Of a DNA stretch of 64,000 bases, positions 21,606 through 32,857 are shown one piece after another. The stretch is taken from NCBI GenBank assembly GCA_024760905.1, contig CM045733.1, positions 22,520,001 through 22,584,000 of the forward strand. Direction: 5' to 3'. The first letter of the stretch is position 1; each line of letters opens with the position of its first letter. The position numbers were made by a program, and so were the translations under genes. This DNA comes from Plotosus lineatus (Eukaryota; Chordata; Actinopteri; Siluriformes; Plotosidae). The notes beneath the pieces are model-generated. The model saw nothing but the letters and a program-made list of their open reading frames with translations, was not told the DNA's origin and searched no databases.

Positions 21606-22111
21606 TAATATGATACATGGGGTTTTACTTCCGGGTAAAGAACTTGCGGATTATCTTCATTCGCAGGCGGGGCCGGAACCAGACCCCCGCGAATAACGAG
21701 GGCCGACTGTATCTCTGTCAGCCACTCACAGGTAAGGTGGGCGGGCAATTTGACTACATTTTATCTACCAAGTTTCAATAAGTATAATCTCTTTAAAGTA
21801 AAATGGGTATCTAAGCATTGTATCAATTACTGGTGATAAAAGTACTGCAAAGTAAATGACTATGACACTTGGGATGTGGTCCCTGAAGTGGCCTAAAGTG
21901 AAAAGAGATGTTTGGGGGAAAGATAGTTGCAAGAACTTCAGTGCTGAAGTGGAGTGCAGTACTGAAATCACTCCTACACAAACTGCCTGAGCGAGATGTG
22001 CCGCTGACATTAGCATTTTAAGCAGCTGTCTCAGAGATCTCAGTCAACGTTCTAAAAGCATGCTGGCATTTACTTCAGAACCAGTCTATAAACTTTACTG
22101 CGTCAATGTTC

Positions 22112-22397
22112 GAAAAAGAAAATAACATTGCCGTGTAAGCCAATATTGTTCACTACACTGAACCTGAGTCATTGTGTGGAGGAAGTGATGGGCATACACA
22201 TGAACATGGGTACACTGTGCTGCACTGCAGTGTCATACCATTACATGCAGAAATTTAGCTGAAGTTTTTGGCCAAAGTCACTTACATTTAGCATCTGCTG
22301 GCTGCCCTGGAGCAGGACAGGGATAAGTGCTTTGCTTAAAAGCTGTGATCAAACCCAGACTTTGACATACTGTTCTAAAGCAGCACTCTATGCTGTA
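22112..22397. repeat. Dispersed repeat C, copy 2
   Basis: Closely matches 19970-20230 in the same orientation, 2.1 kb away. Both begin after GAAAATAACATTG. This copy keeps GAGCAGGACAGGGATAAG where copy 1 has a short deletion. Confidence 0.85.
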
Positions 22398-22739
22398 ATC
22401 AGGAATGGGCACCGCAATTAGGTTCCCAACAGCTGCAAAAGGCTGTAAGCGTAAAACATGCAGTAGTCAAAAAGGTTATATACATGTCTTGAATTTCCTA
22501 ACTCAACAAAAAAGATTAAATCCAAAATATAATAAAAATATTTATACAGTTGTTCTTCTATGTAAAACCTCAAGTGTTTCTCTGTTTTAGAAACAGTTCC
22601 AAATAGGGCAGTGCAATATGAAGAGCGTCTATCATTTCATATTATTCTGTACTGTTTATTTTGTATCCACAAATCATACTCATTCATTCAGTTAGCTAAT
22701 GAATACAACTTTTTATAAAATTATATAAAGGTTAAACCT

Positions 22740-23110
22740 TGGCTCCCGAGTGGTGCATTGACAAGGTGTGCAACTATTAAGCCTGAGCTCACAAGGTTGA
22801 ATCCAGGTTAATTCCCCGGTCATTCTGACTGGGGTCCATTGGAGGTAATTGGCCAAGCTCTCACGGGAGGAAGGGATGGCATACTCTCACTTCACTGTGA
22901 CTCACAGCGATCGCCAGTGGGCATCTGTGAGCTCATTTATATGAGGGGGCGGCTAGTGCTTTCCCTCTGAGTATGTTAGACAACCCCCAAATACGCATGT
23001 TCCATAGCTGAAAAAGAGACTGCTAGCTAGCATTACATATCACGGAGGGGGTGTGTGCATGCTTTCACCCATCCCTGGTCTGTGATGGTCATGTGATAGG
23101 TAAGGTAATA
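22740..23110 (+). mobile_element. SINE-like repeat type V
   Basis: The head GGCTCCCGAGTGGTGCATTG resembles a tRNA-derived SINE start, with a weak B box (GGTTGAATCC near 22795). The body contains CTCACAGCGATCGCCAGTGG and AGGGGGCGGCTAGTGC. Single copy in this window, so the family call is tentative. Confidence 0.5.
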
Positions 23111-23385
23111 ACCAATGGGTGGGAATCTGATACGATTAAATTGTGAAGAAAGAAATGTGGAGGAAAAAAGTTAAACCTTTTCGTCAAGTATCATGAAAAA
23201 AATAATTCAAAGTATTTTGTACATTAAGCACTATTAAAAAACAATTTAAACATTTTAAACTTTTTTGACTATTATGGGCTATAGTCGCATGACTGTAACA
23301 AGAAAAATGTAATGTTTCTTATTCCTCTGTATACAGTATATCAGGTCTGTGCACACTTTTTTCAGCATGCGAGGTACAGGTACAG

Positions 23386-23730
23386 TATGCCCTTGACTAT
23401 TCGCAGTTTTGCACTCACGGTTTGCATCTTCGCGGATTGCCGAGCAACTGTCACGTCATTCAAATTCAGCCAACGGCTGTCCTCCTTCCTGCTGATTGGT
23501 TGAGATGATGTAACGTCCCTTTTCCTCATTCGCGCACAAGTTGTCAATGAGCCTTTTTTTGTGTTTTAATTATCAGTTAATCTCTATGATGCCACTCAAA
23601 TGTCGACTAAGCGCCAGAAAAAGGTAATGACGTTGGATGTCTCTTCTGAATAAATAAAACTTTCTCCGGAAGAAATGAGTTTCCTCTGAAGTGCCTGAAG
23701 AGGAATAATCGTCTGAACTGTTGTAGAACA
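23386..23730 (+). mobile_element. Tigger/pogo-like element, family T4, copy 1
   Basis: Starts TA then CAGTATGCCCTTGACTATTC, shared with 51646 onward. Interior matches: TTTTGCACTCACGG, GCAACTG, CATTCGCGCACAAG. At 23600 a short frame begins MSTKRQKKVMTLDVSSE and stops. A basic start of this kind fits a pogo-type transposase N-terminus. The right terminus is not resolved. Confidence 0.6.
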
Positions 23731-23884
23731 CTCCACTATTAAAGTCTTTTTCAACTATTATTCCAGTACAGTACTTAAGATAATGTTTAGAATGTTTGTG
23801 TGTGTGATTATATTTACTGTGGTGTAGCACGTTTCTCATTTTGTTTTGTTTATCCAAATTATCACACTTCATGTTCTTTTATGT

Positions 23885-24235
23885 CCTTTTTGTTATGGTC
23901 TGTGTTTTGGGGGGAATTTTGATTTTGGAGGCTATGCCTCTAACTAACTGTTTTCTCTCTGCTTTGGCTGATTGGCGTGGCTGAGCTGCTCTGTGACTCA
24001 CACCTGAATTCACTATTCTCATCAACTCAATAAACAAAAGCATGCTCACCTCTGCACCAGAGGATTAACTCACATCATGTCACCGATTCTTTGAATTGTA
24101 ATGCTCTCTAACTCTCTCACTCTAAAACTCTGTTTTCTACCCACTCCGGCTGAGGGGCGTGGCTGAGCTACTTGGACTGAATGCAGTTCATACCTGAATT
24201 CAGTCAGCTCATGACTCACAAATTAAGTAATGAAA
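23885..24235. repeat. Degenerate direct repeat, ~180-bp period
   Basis: TTGGCTGATTGGCGTGGCTGAGCT (23964-23987) recurs as CGGCTGAGGGGCGTGGCTGA (from 24146). Each is followed by CACACCTGAATTCA or CATACCTGAATTCA. Confidence 0.55.
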
Positions 24236-24492
24236 TACCTTCCTCTAGTGGGCATTTTTGAAAACTACAGTGCTGTATGCTTCATGGAAAATGCATTTAA
24301 AGGTGTTTGTCAGAAAAGGTCAGACTGGTCAGACCGACTGTCACTCAAGTGACAAATTTGCTAGTGAGGATGATAGACTGACGTCTACAATTTCATGCCA
24401 TACGATCTACGCACACTACCTTTGCAATCAACCGGTAGATCACAATCGACGTATTGGGCACCCCTGCACTATATATTTTCAGTATTTGGAAT

Positions 24493-24697
24493 TCTGGGCG
24501 GCACTGTGCTGTAATGGTAAGCATGTCCACCTTATAGCAAGAAGGTTCTGAGTTCAAATTCAGGGCTTGAGAATGAATAGTTATGCCCAATTGGCACGCT
24601 CTTCAGGATGTACCCCACCTTCACCTTTAGTAGTTGAGAAATGCTCCGTGTGACCCAAGTAGGATTAAGTGATTCAGAAAATGAATGAATGAATGAG
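24493..24697 (+). mobile_element. tRNA-derived SINE type IV, internally deleted
   Basis: Head GGCGGCACTGTGCTGTAATG with AGCAAGAAGGTTCTGAGTTC, a common teleost tRNA-derived SINE start. The tail ends GGATTAAGTGATTCAGAAAA then (TGAA)n. Much of the usual middle is missing. Confidence 0.7.
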
Positions 24698-24758
24698 CAT
24701 TTAAATTCTCATGTGCTGGTTGTAAAACTCAAACTAATAGTGAGTGCTTCTCTAAAGT

Positions 24759-25120
24759 TCAGTTCAGTTCATTTTCTATAACCACTTAATTCAAATTAGG
24801 GTCACGGGGAGGCTGGTGCCCATCCCAGCCGACTCCGGGCGAGGGCAGAGTACACCCTGGATGGTTCGCCAGGCCATCACAGGGTGGAAACACACTGACA
24901 GCTTTGCAGCCTACTCTTGACATGAAGTCAGTAATGATTCTTTTACATGAACCTCACATCATACACAGTGAGAGACATGGCTGGCCTTGGATAACCCAGT
25001 TAGCTGCACTGGGGGGGGGGGGGGGGGGGGGGGAGTGACAACCTTGTGGTGAGTGGAGCTTAGACCCCCAACCTTAGAATCAGTGATTCAGCACCTCTAC
25101 CACTAGGTCATCATTGCCCG
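24759..25120 (-). mobile_element. tRNA-derived SINE type I, full length
   Basis: The (GTTCA)n tail at the low-coordinate end is followed by CAAATTAGGGTCACGGGGAG, then the core and a tRNA-like head near 25120. Target-site duplication: GCTTCTCTAAAGT (24746-24758) and GCTTCTCTTAAAGT (25121-25134). A 23-nt G run (25011-25033) has expanded from the usual 7-9. Confidence 0.92.
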
Positions 25121-25231
25121 GCTTCTCTTAAAGTAGGTCCAGAAAAAAACAGTCTTGCTGACACTTCAAGTCTTGTAAGAAGTCATAATTTACAAGACAA
25201 GAAATCAGACCACACTCAAATTTAAGAGTAT

Positions 25232-25233
<2 letters not shown>

Positions 25234-25298
<65 letters not shown>
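25234..25298. repeat. (GT)n microsatellite
   Basis: About 32 units. Confidence 0.97.
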
Positions 25299-25301
<3 letters not shown>

Positions 25302-25647
25302 ATGACTGAGCATCTGTGGGATTTCTGCTTGTACCGGATGGGGACCTATTTCTCTTTCTTTTGCCCCTATATGCTGTCACTGCAATCTGATATCCACCCA
25401 CTTACAATGGCAGGAAAAACCCACACGCAGGCAGAACCTGCACACACGCATATACTGTATCAGTAAACATGTCACCAGGTCATAGAAAAAAGATGGAGAA
25501 AATGGATTTGTTTTGACCTTGTAGGGACATTTATACTTTCTGCATTTCTACAATTAAAATGAACTGGGCTTGAATTTTTTTAGTCTTATCCTTTGCTTAT
25601 GTGTATCATGTAGAGCAACTGCACAGGCAACACATTAGCGCGTGCAT

Positions 25648-25648
<1 letters not shown>

Positions 25649-25679
<31 letters not shown>
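25649..25679. repeat. (CA)n microsatellite
   Basis: About 15 units. Confidence 0.95.
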
Positions 25680-25682
<3 letters not shown>

Positions 25683-25814
25683 CAAATTCATACAAATTCA
25701 GCAATGTTGTTACTCACTAGCCATTGGCCATTATCTATTCAGTCAAGCATTGCTGTAGTTAAATACTGCCCCACAGCAAATCTTAAATATCAGTGTAAAG
25801 AAGACTGCAAGTGC

Positions 25815-25975
25815 AGCATGTTGATGTAGTGGTTAGCATGTCCAAACCATATCAAGAAGGTCCTGTGTTCGATTCCCAGGCTTGGCAAGGGTGTTTCTTA
25901 TATGTTTTCCCTGTGCTTGTATTGGTTTCTTCCAGGCACTCTGATTTCCTCTCTCAGTTCAAACACATGTATATT
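25815..25975 (+). mobile_element. SINE type IV fragment
   Basis: GATGTAGTGGTTAGCATGTC, B box TGTTCGATTCCCAGG (25866-25880), then TTTTCCCTGTGCTTGTATTG and CAAACACATGTATATTA. The tail is missing. Confidence 0.7.
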
Positions 25976-26222
25976 ACATCATTTTTAGCAACAGAATATG
26001 AATACTTTATTGATTTTGGTGAAAACTGTGTGTACGCAGTTGCTTCATTCAAAATTATAGAATAATATTATTTTTATTAGATAAAAACAAGTCTAAAATA
26101 AAATGTAAAACTCACAAATATCTATATAAACAAACAAACATAAAAGAACAGAACTAATTACTTTTCCCATGAACACAAACTGGTTAATAATTGGGTATCC
26201 CATATTTCCCCTTGAGAAGAAC

Positions 26223-26223
<1 letters not shown>

Positions 26224-26281
<58 letters not shown>

Positions 26282-26302
26282 CGTGTGTGTGTGTGTGTGT
26301 GT
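26224..26302. repeat. (GT)n microsatellite, interrupted
   Basis: About 39 units with two GC substitutions. Confidence 0.97.
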
Positions 26303-27115
26303 TTTCCAGGGCTGCGCAACAAAACTGGTTTATCGGTTTAAACCGGTTCTAACATGCAAACAATATGTATTGCGATACTCTGAAGCAAAACCATTTTTTT
26401 GACATGCAGAAAACTTCGGAACAGTAAAAAAAACTTTGGCTATTCCCGCTAATTGAACCGGAAGTAATGCTTTTGTTGAAAAAAAAAAAATGACCGCAGG
26501 TCCTGGCATGTAATCCTGACACAATTGTGTTTCCATCATCTTATCAACAGTCATCCAGTGTGTGGAGAGCCCAGTATAATAAGAGCCATGCCATGATTGG
26601 GCAGTGCAGATTGTCACGAAGGTCTTCAGCCAATAGAATTTGTTTTATGAAGGATACAAAAATTCCAGATAAAAACAAAACTGCGGTTCATGTTGCTAAT
26701 TTCTCAGAAATTTACTGCCCTACTGCATGTAGATTTTCACGTCAACATTTATTTTAAAATGAGCAAAAGAGGGAAGCGATGAACCTGATCTCCAACAAGG
26801 CACATTAACCTTGCAGGTTTTTTTTTTTTTTTGCTTAACACGGCAATAATATCTCTGTCACCTCTGAAAAAAAATGACATCACACAACTCCACCTCAGGC
26901 TCAACATGCTCCAAATCAGTCCAGATTCCGATAAATTACATTCCACTTCTCTCCAGTATAATGATAATATTTATGTGACTGATATGATGAACGATATTGT
27001 ATGTTACTATTGTAAAGTTGTAAAGTTTGATGGACTTTCCTGAGCCATCAGTGTCACTGTAAGTGTTACACGTGCGGCCTATGCCCAGCACACCTATGGG
27101 CATCGCTATGGTGGC

Positions 27116-27117
<2 letters not shown>
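26303..27117. other. Unclassified, possible relic DNA transposon
   Basis: Starts CAGGGCTGCGCAACAAAACT and contains GGTTTATCGGTTTAAACCGG, which is self-complementary. This suggests a hAT-like terminus, but I could not find the partner end or a transposase frame. Confidence 0.3.

Positions 27118-27182
<65 letters not shown>
27118..27182. repeat. (TA)n microsatellite
   Basis: About 32 units. Confidence 0.97.
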
Positions 27183-27186
<4 letters not shown>

Positions 27187-27699
27187 CATGTAATGTTAAT
27201 ATTTTTATATATAAATATATCAATCTACTGCTCATAGGGTCACAGGTCTGATGAGGTCTAGTCATGCATGATACTGTTCTGCGCATGCGCGGATGATGCT
27301 CCCCTTTTAATCCCGCCTTAAAAATGTAATATGCATGCATTAATGATTAATGCTTCACAATATGCTAATAAAAGCACTAGATGCAATTACACTATTTTAA
27401 TGTTTATGTGTATTTAATTGGTTTAAATAGCTTATCTTGCTCAATATGCAGTGTTAATTTTTGTGCCAAAGTTTAAAACATTAAATTTTCATAAGTAGAT
27501 TTTTTCTGATGCTTAGAATTTTTATTTTAATGACGAAAAACAACATTTTAATGTTGTTGATTTCTCTTTTTGAAATAAAGAATAAATACTGTCAAGAACA
27601 GGCTCACTTTTAATTCAAAATTCTTCTTGCAATATATTGCAATACATACTAGAAATCGCAATATATCGCAATACATAAAGTCTAGGCAATACCCACCCC

Positions 27700-27825
27700 T
27701 AGTGTTGACCCTGCAATGTCCGGTAAGCAGTTCAAAATGTACCCTGCTTTCACCCAGATTCTGCAGAGAAATGCTCCAGCCTTCCCACCCCCCCCTAGTA
27801 GAATTAAGCGGTTTTGCAAATAGAT
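27700..27825 (+). mobile_element. SINE type IV tail fragment
   Basis: GACCCTGCAATGTCCGG, then TACCCTGCTTTCACCCAGAT and AGAATTAAGCGGTTTTGCAA, corresponding to the last part of the 24493 copy. Confidence 0.5.
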
Positions 27826-28179
27826 GAAAAGCCTGTAGGTCTGCATGTGTGTGGGGAGATGCTTAACACCCTCTAAAAGCCCACTCTCTGACTCACAGAT
27901 AGTATCTGACAAGCAGCTTCATAAGCAAGAAAAAAATCGGTAATCACATCTTTACTGCATGCTATTATTCCAGTCAAATGAAGTTCAGTGAATGCAGAGG
28001 TCTGCTAACACAGCAATAGAGCACGATAATCACAGAATGCTGGGAAACAGACAGCGGTCGCCTTTCAGCCTTTTAAGCTTTTTTTGTTGCATACTGAGGT
28101 TTACTGTTGCCAGGTCCTTTTAATAATGTTTCACCATGTTTAAACAATACACCCAAGCATTTCCCACAGTAGCTATGAC

Positions 28180-28395
28180 ATCCATTCACTCATCTTCACT
28201 TTTTCTGGTCAAGGTCATGCTGGATCCAGAAGCTATCCTGGGATCGCTGGGCCTAAGGGGAGAGAATTCACCCCAAGAGAGACATCACTCTATTTCTGTG
28301 CAACACACACAAACTCACTTTCATATACTGAGTCACACCTTTGGGCAACTAACCATCAGCAAAAACGCCAACTACAGAACACCCACACAAGGCAG
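28180..28395 (-). mobile_element. SINE-like repeat, 3' part
   Basis: CATCCATTCACTCATCTTCA, GGTCAAGGTCATGCTGGATC, CAGAAGCTATCCTGGGATCG and GGGCAACTAACCATCAG match the order of a common teleost SINE tail read on minus. No head is present. Confidence 0.6.
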
Positions 28396-28611
28396 ATTTC
28401 CATAATATCCCTGAAATACTGCCATATGAAAGAATACGGTTTATCCAATGGAAATTGGTAACTTGCATCAAGATATTTTATCAAGCAAACATTGCACATT
28501 CTCTGATACAGTGCTGACAGACAAGGGTGATATAATTCAATAAATTATTACAATTTACATTTTGTAGACGTTTTTATAATTGAAATAAACAGAAAGAAAG
28601 GTCTTGGATTT

Positions 28612-28800
28612 CTTTGTGGAGTTTGCACGTTCTTCTCATACTTCCACTGGTTTCATATGGGAACTTCAATGGGTTCCCACAGTCCAAAGGCATGTACGTT
28701 AGGCTAATTGCCTGTTCCAGATTTCCCCGAAGGGCAAATGTGAGTGTAAAAAGAACTTAATGATATCTGATTGAAAGTTGAAGCTGCACCTGGGGTGGAC
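28612..28800 (+). mobile_element. SINE type IV body fragment
   Basis: TTGTGGAGTTTGCACGTTCT, GGGTTCCCACAGTCCAAAGG and CATGTACGTTAGGCTAATTG. Both ends are missing. Confidence 0.65.
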
Positions 28801-28816
28801 TGTTCAACAGTATTAG

Positions 28817-29710
28817 CCTTCAAGCGACCGACAGGGGTCATTTATGACCCCAGGTGTATTTTGTTGTGTTTATCTTTAATGATATCAAAGAGTAACTTCT
28901 AGTTTTTTATGAATTTGTATGTTGATGTGTGACCTAAAGTTGTATGGTTTTGTTTGTAATTTTTAGGTCAAGGCTCGCTTCAGGTAAAATACATTTCTCA
29001 GGGGTCATTAATGACCCCATAGTAAAATACCAGATTAATGTTGGGAAAGGTGTTAAATCCTGCTGAAGTTGTTATTGTATGCAGTTACCCATAACTTTGA
29101 TTGTATTTTTTGTAGTGAATGATGTTCTTATATTGTAGTTCTCTTCAAATTGTTGAAATCAATCAAGTGTTTTAATGCTAAAGCAGTCTCTATATGTTCA
29201 TAATAAAGTGCCTTTAATTACATTTAATATGGTTAATAATTGGCTAATGTCAGGGGGGCAGTGGTGGTCTAGTGGTATAAGGCGCCGGATCGCTGATATA
29301 AAGGTTGCGGGTTCGAGTCCCACTCTCCACAAGGTTGTCACTGCCCCCCCCCCAGTGCAGCTAACTGGGTTATCAAAGGCCGGCCATGTCTCTCACTGTC
29401 TATGGTGTGAGGCATGTAAAAGAACCATTGCTGACTTTCGACAAGAGTAGGCTGCAAAGCCGTCAGCGTGTTTCCACCCTGCGATGGCCTGGCGAGCTGT
29501 CCAGGGTGTACTCTGCCCTCGCCCTGAGTTGGCTGGGATGGGCACCAGCCGCCCCGCGACCCTAGTTAGGATGAAGCGGTTACAGAAAATGAACTGAACT
29601 GAACTGGCTAATGTCATTATTTGAGATAAACTGTTGCATGTTTCATGCTGGGGTCAAAAATGACCCCGGCTGGTCATTAATGTATGTAAAATATGTCGGT
29701 CACTTGAAGG
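28817..29710. mobile_element. piggyBac-like MITE, split by a SINE
   Basis: Terminal inverted repeats are CCTTCAAGCGACCGACAGG (left) and, read inward on minus, CCTTCAAGTGACCGACAT (right). The right flank is TTAA (29711-29714); the left flank is TTAG (28813-28816), one change from TTAA. Palindromic GGGGTCATTTATGACCCC-like blocks lie near both ends and at 28999-29016. Without the nested SINE and its duplicated target the element is about 530 bp, with no coding capacity. Confidence 0.8.
29253..29604 (+). mobile_element. tRNA-derived SINE type I, full length
   Basis: Reference copy for type I. Head with A box TGGTCTAGTGG (29265-29275) and B box GGTTCGAGTCC (29310-29320), a pol III promoter layout. 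The core is shared with type II up to CGTCAGCGTGTTTC. The distinct 3' half has GCGAGCTGTCCAGGGTGTAC and TGGGATGGGCACCAGCC. The tail CCCCGCGACCC...GATGAAGCGG...GAAAATG resembles the LINE-B 3' end, then (AACTG)n. Duplicated target TGGCTAATGTCA (29241-29252, 29605-29616). Confidence 0.95.
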
Positions 29711-30085
29711 TTAAACATTACTAGATCATACTACAATGCTCGAAAACAATACTAGACCACAGTAAAAAAAATTACAAACACCATGAAACATAGAAGATAA
29801 ACTCCAGATGAATGGTCTAGAAAAAGCCAAGATCCAAATGGTTATGAGTTGCGAATAGCGTACTAACAGAACAGATTTGAACTTCACTACAATGCGGTTT
29901 GGGGAGTTTAAAAATAGAAGAACAAGCAAGAAAATTCTCACACAGGCTGATGGGAAATCATACAGCATGCCTGCAAGAAGTTATAGCTAAAGGGGTCATA
30001 CTGTACTTGCTTCTGAGGCCAACAGTGTACCTACTTTCTCTACAGAAGAGGAAACATCTGTTGATATTTATGTTGAACAACCTAT

Positions 30086-30134
<49 letters not shown>

Positions 30135-30136
30135 TA
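30086..30136. repeat. (GATA)n microsatellite
   Basis: About 12 units of TAGA/GATA. Confidence 0.95.
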
Positions 30137-30409
30137 TTAATAATATGTACAGATAAATGGTAATGTAGAAATTCGTGACAATTTTGTTCATATTGCATTC
30201 AAACTAAACTATATGTAGTGTCTATGATTATGCCACAGAACAGCAGAGTGGTGATCCAGTTATCTCACACTTTGCTTACGTTTTCCATTGTTAAGCTCTG
30301 AAAGAGTACAGATGTTATTTTGACAAAATTATTTCAATGGATCTACATTGTACATACAGGACAGTACTTTTATATATAGTGGGAATTAAGGTATATAGAG
30401 TCAGAATAT

Positions 30410-30412
<3 letters not shown>

Positions 30413-30486
<74 letters not shown>
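30413..30486. repeat. (GT)n microsatellite
   Basis: About 36 units. Confidence 0.97.
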
Positions 30487-30488
<2 letters not shown>

Positions 30489-31251
30489 CCCTTCCTGATA
30501 GTCTGGTGTGTGCAGACAGGAAGCTCGGGCTTTTCCCCCCAACCTTCCAAAGCACCACAAACACACAGATATTTATAGCCAGACTACACAGTGCCACACA
30601 TTCACTCACTACTCACCTCGATATGTCCTCAATCTCTTCTTCTTCATCTCCCCACGAATGACACAGTGGGAATGTTTTCATGTCCTAGCTGTCTTTTCTT
30701 TAAATCTATTTAAAACATACTATTAACAAATTGTTTTAATATGTGTGTTTTCCATTTTCTCTCTATTTTCCACTGGCTGTTTTTCACCTTCACTGTTATG
30801 TTAGGCGTGTTTTCCATGTTGTAGAGGACTGTTTGTGAAGCCTGCCCTGTAATATCTGTGTGAACATTTGTTCTGTGTGTTTGCCAATCCTTGAGGTTCA
30901 AAGGTCAGATCTGGTGAACAAACCTGTCATTAATCTTGGGATTACACTCAGGCCATGATGTCCACCAAAAAAAAAAAAAGCAGTGGAGCTCCATGATTTA
31001 TGAGCGTGTTGGAAGTACAATTGGGGCGTAAAATCAGGCAGGGAGCATCCAAGAGATGAAACTTGAAGAAATCATGTCTCCAAGTTCATCAAGATTCCCG
31101 ACGATGGCGCATGAAGGTCTGTTACACTCTGTTAAGGTCTGCTATGCGCGGTGACACTCTACTATAATTCACACCATTTATCGCGATTGCCATCAAATTG
31201 GAATACATCGTAATAATTGTGGCAAAATTTTTGAGTCATAAACCTTGTCAT

Positions 31252-31373
31252 GATCATCACAGTTCAATTCAAAGTTCTCACAAGACCATCACGATTCTAC
31301 AAAGTTCTCTCAAGATGACCATGGTTCCACCAAGTTCCCTCTGGATCATCATGATTTGGTCATGCAACCCCCC
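31252..31373. repeat. Degenerate 30-bp tandem repeat
   Basis: Units of about 30-32 bp, each starting GATCATCAC, GACCATCAC, GATGACCATG or GATCATCATG and carrying AAGTTCTC-like cores. Confidence 0.65.
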
Positions 31374-31689
31374 GCCGTGCTCATCACAATTCAGTGAAAT
31401 CATGAAGATCATCAACATCGTGGCCCCAGTGTAAACCCAGGGTAAGCTCAGCTTTTATCAGTTGTCTTCAGAGATTATATTTGATGCAACTTTTACACAG
31501 TTATATCAATATTACTTTACAAAATAAAAGAAAAATATATTTCTTTCAGATCTTTATGGTTATGAGATCCTGCATGTCTAGAGTTGCTTTCTCATGAACA
31601 CTATCCCCCCCCTGTGAAACTACCTGTGTAAAAACTATTCATTTTAACACTTTTATGGTGGGTACAACTTGCTCCATTTTTGAGGTTCC

Positions 31690-31924
31690 ACAAGGCCGTT
31701 GCAGGGCAGCAACACACAGATGTCAATGCAGCTTATTCGTGACGAAAGTCTGCAATGGTTCTTTTATATGCATCTCACCACAGACAGTGAGAGCCATGGC
31801 CAGCCTTTGATAACCAAGTTAGCTGCACTGGTGGGGAAATCAGTGACAACTATTAACAGTGGGGCTTGAACCCCGATCCTTGGGATTAGTAATCCAGCAC
31901 CTTGTTACCGGGCCACCACTGCTC
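31690..31924 (-). mobile_element. SINE type I, tail missing
   Basis: From GCCGTTGCAGGGCAGCAAC through CAATGGTTCTTTTATATGC to the head (GGGCTTGAACCCCGATCC; GGGCCACCACTGC). The 3' tail is absent. Confidence 0.8.
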
Positions 31925-32386
31925 TTTTCATTAGTTCCCCATTTCGATTTGTTGTTCACATTCTCTGGGCACCAAGGGCACCTGATTCCAATTCCCAGTT
32001 TCAGGATATTTATACTCTTTGGTTTACAGTGTTCTTTAGGCTTTAGGTTTCATTATTTTCAGTTTGTGAGTTCAATATTTTTCTTTCAATCTGTTCCCTC
32101 GGTATTCAGAATATGGATGAATGTTCATCTTTTTACAGCACACAATGTCTTAAAACAGCTTTGTTTTTGACATCACTGCTATAACGCCTAGGATACAGCT
32201 CGGGAGAAAGAATACGTACAGATCCATGCCTCAGCAGGGGAGACCATCCTCCCTGTGTCTGTCAGTGGGATTCTGAGATATTTTTGGATTCAACATTCTA
32301 AGATTATGAGTTACTCAGTTAGTGACACCAAAAATTAAACCAGTCCTTACATGAATGAGGATGTTGATGTAACTACAGTATTACAG
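31925..32386. other. No gene; possible LTR-like relic
   Basis: GGGCACCTGATTCCAATTCC followed by GATATTTATACTCTTTGG is reminiscent of a fish LTR promoter region, but no direct-repeat partner or retroelement coding is visible here. Confidence 0.25.
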
Positions 32387-32388
32387 TA

Positions 32389-32857
32389 CAGGGATCCCTC
32401 TCTACTTCATGCTTCAATTCATCCAGCTTCAGTGCATCGCGGTTTTTTTTTAAATATTAATTGAATTATAAAATATGGAAATTAAGAAAGAATAGGGGGG
32501 AAAGTTAAGGAAAATGCCATAATAACATGGCGAATTATGCAAAAAAAAACCCTAACAGAAAAATAACCCAGAACCTCATCTCAAAACTACTTACATTTTG
32601 GTGAGGTGTACATCTGAGTGAGTGCACACGCATCTGTATGTGTATATGTATACATGTATTTTATTTATATCTTATGCATTATTTTTTATGTTTAATTGTT
32701 ATTATAAACATTTATAGCATTGAATATGTATTTATTGATATTATATACACATATACATGTACGTATAAATCAGTCGAGGGGTGATCCTACTTCGCGGAAT
32801 TCGGTGGTCACGGGGGGATCTCGGTCCGAATTAACCGTGGAGAGTGAGGGATCCCTG
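32389..32857 (+). mobile_element. Tigger-like MITE, family T1
   Basis: TA-flanked (32387-32388, 32858-32859). Ends CAGGGATCCCTCTCTACTTC and GAGAGTGAGGGATCCCTG, 469 bp. Interior as in 20911-21605 but shorter. Confidence 0.9.

Noticed and set aside
26303..27712. A single hAT element spanning CAGGGCTGCGC to CCCACCCCTAG
   Set aside because: The two proposed ends do not match as inverted repeats, and no 8-bp duplication was found.
29253..29330. tRNA gene (A and B boxes present)
   Set aside because: It is the head of a SINE present many times in the window. It does not fold into a normal cloverleaf that I can support and continues directly into the SINE core.
31925..32170. LTR retrotransposon
   Set aside because: The sequence has an LTR-like feel, but there is no matching second LTR, primer-binding site or gag/pol coding within reach.
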